Assembly (NCBI GenBank): GCA_002788755.1 | Contig: PFRW01000005.1 | Location: 1-36,989, forward strand | DNA length: 36,989 bases | Reading direction: 5' to 3' | Source: Candidatus Peregrinibacteria bacterium CG_4_9_14_0_2_um_filter_41_14 | GTDB taxonomy: Bacteria > Patescibacteriota > Gracilibacteria > UBA1369 > UM-FILTER-41-14 | Shown here: one piece after another, positions 36,029 to 36,989 of the stretch | How positions within the stretch are numbered: position 1 is the first letter of the stretch | How the letters are laid out: each line of letters starts with the position of its first letter | Position numbers and translations under genes: made by a program | The notes under the pieces: model-generated | Databases searched by the model: none | What the model was told of the DNA's origin: nothing | What the model saw: the letters and a program-made list of their open reading frames with translations, nothing else

Positions 36029-36989
36029 TTGAGTTAGATTCTTTGTCTGCGGTCCTCACCATTAACACGTAGTGTGCGCTCGGCTTTTCAATCAATGCGC
36101 CAATTATCGGCTCTGTTTCGCCCTTGATTGTGTATTTTTTAGCTAATTCCGTATAAGCATTTTTTATGTAACTATCCGGAGTTTCACCAGCAGCAATTGG
36201 AAAATTAACCGCCATATATTGCCTTCCTTGCACATCCCGTTTTGGCTCCTTGCTATTTAAACACTCGTTTAAAGTACTACTATAGCTTGTAGATTTGCTA
36301 CTCAATTTCAACATATTTTCATATGACTGACCCAAGAATATTCTAAAGTATTCTTTAGTCAGCAAGCCCGGAGTATTTTTATGTTCGGCAGTATACATCG
36401 ATGTTGATTTAAACCATGCGGTAAAGCCGTCCAAATCATCCTCAAGGTAATTTTCAAAATCGGAATCAAACAATTTTTCCTCAACCAATCGCCCTGTTTC
36501 AGTGTGATATGATTTAACATACCAAGCGTCGGGATCTAAAGAGAATAACATAATATATACTTCATAAAGCTCAGCATCATTGTTAATTGCTTCATTTATC
36601 TCTGCATATACATTTGGCTCTTTGGTTTTTAGTTTATTCAATCGTTTTGTAAATGCATCTACGCCACGGTAAAACAGGGCACCATCCAGATTTTCGCTAT
36701 CGTATGACAGGGTTTGGTCTTCTTTTTTTACCCCGCTTAAGCCCTTTGTCTTTGCAAAAACATCCTTAGCTTTTAAATGCTTAGTGTTAGGATTAAATAG
36801 CATGCCATCCACCAAAGTCTCGGCAACGTCATCTTTATCTTCTCCTTCCAGCTCTAAATAAACCCCTAACCCATCTACATCGGCAGTTGCATTTGCACCA
36901 TCCAGAAGTTGAACAATTGACTTGTCTGTAGCTTTTTCTACTCCCCAATTTGCAATAGTTAGCCCTGCAGTTCCAATAACACCCGCAAA
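36021..36989 (-). CDS. Hypothetical protein (partial, 5' end beyond window)
   Basis: ORF listed to 36815, but the frame stays open to the window edge ('AGVIGTAGLTIANWGVEKATDKSIVQLLDGANATADVDGLGVYLELEGEDKDDVAETLVDGMLF'). Confidence 0.75.
   Translation of the reverse strand, partial: FAGVIGTAGLTIANWGVEKATDKSIVQLLDGANATADVDGLGVYLELEGEDKDDVAETLVDGMLFNPNTKHLKAKDVFAKTKGLSGVKKEDQTLSYDSENLDGALFYRGVDAFTKRLNKLKTKEPNVYAEINEAINNDAELYEVYIMLFSLDPDAWYVKSYHTETGRLVEEKLFDSDFENYLEDDLDGFTAWFKSTSMYTAEHKNTPGLLTKEYFRIFLGQSYENMLKLSSKSTSYSSTLNECLNSKEPKRDVQGRQYMAVNFPIAAGETPDSYIKNAYTELAKKYTIKGETEPIIGALIEKPSAHYVLMVRTADKESNSIV

Overview
The window reads as a compact, gene-dense bacterial chromosome segment. Several traits suggest a Patescibacteria/CPR-type genome: a PrgI plus TraC-like pair, short intergenic gaps, overlapping gene ends and many hypotheticals. 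That lineage call is inference only. The window opens with the 3' end of a 23S rRNA gene and a 5S rRNA gene. Core content is rich in translation factors: LepA, TypA/BipA, RlmN, an RsuA/RluB-type pseudouridine synthase, L27, two ABC-F ATPases, a GGQ release-factor-like protein, a DEAD-box helicase, two tRNA-Gln genes and one tRNA-His. Three operon-like blocks stand out. The first is a probable transmembrane redox/envelope cluster (17725-23316): geranylgeranyl-reductase-like flavoprotein, PAP2/sphingomyelin-synthase-like membrane protein, ferric-reductase-type flavocytochrome, membrane-anchored cytochrome b5-like protein and a DipZ-like CcdA-thioredoxin fusion. The second is a Fur/Zur-znuACB zinc uptake operon (28427-31365). 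The third is a set of toxin-antitoxin loci: VapBC-like, and an XRE-Panacea protein followed by a RelE-like toxin. The accessory zone at about 5.3-15.5 kb holds degraded IS630-like and IS4-like transposase genes and two orphan proteins. One orphan may be a double-hotdog protein and the other has a SAM-methyltransferase-like Rossmann region. Noncoding signals include a 14-bp processing stem around 5S, a nested 100-nt bidirectional terminator, a trp-operator-like palindrome upstream of a TrpR-family gene, and hairpins upstream of an ABC-F gene. No CRISPR array was seen.
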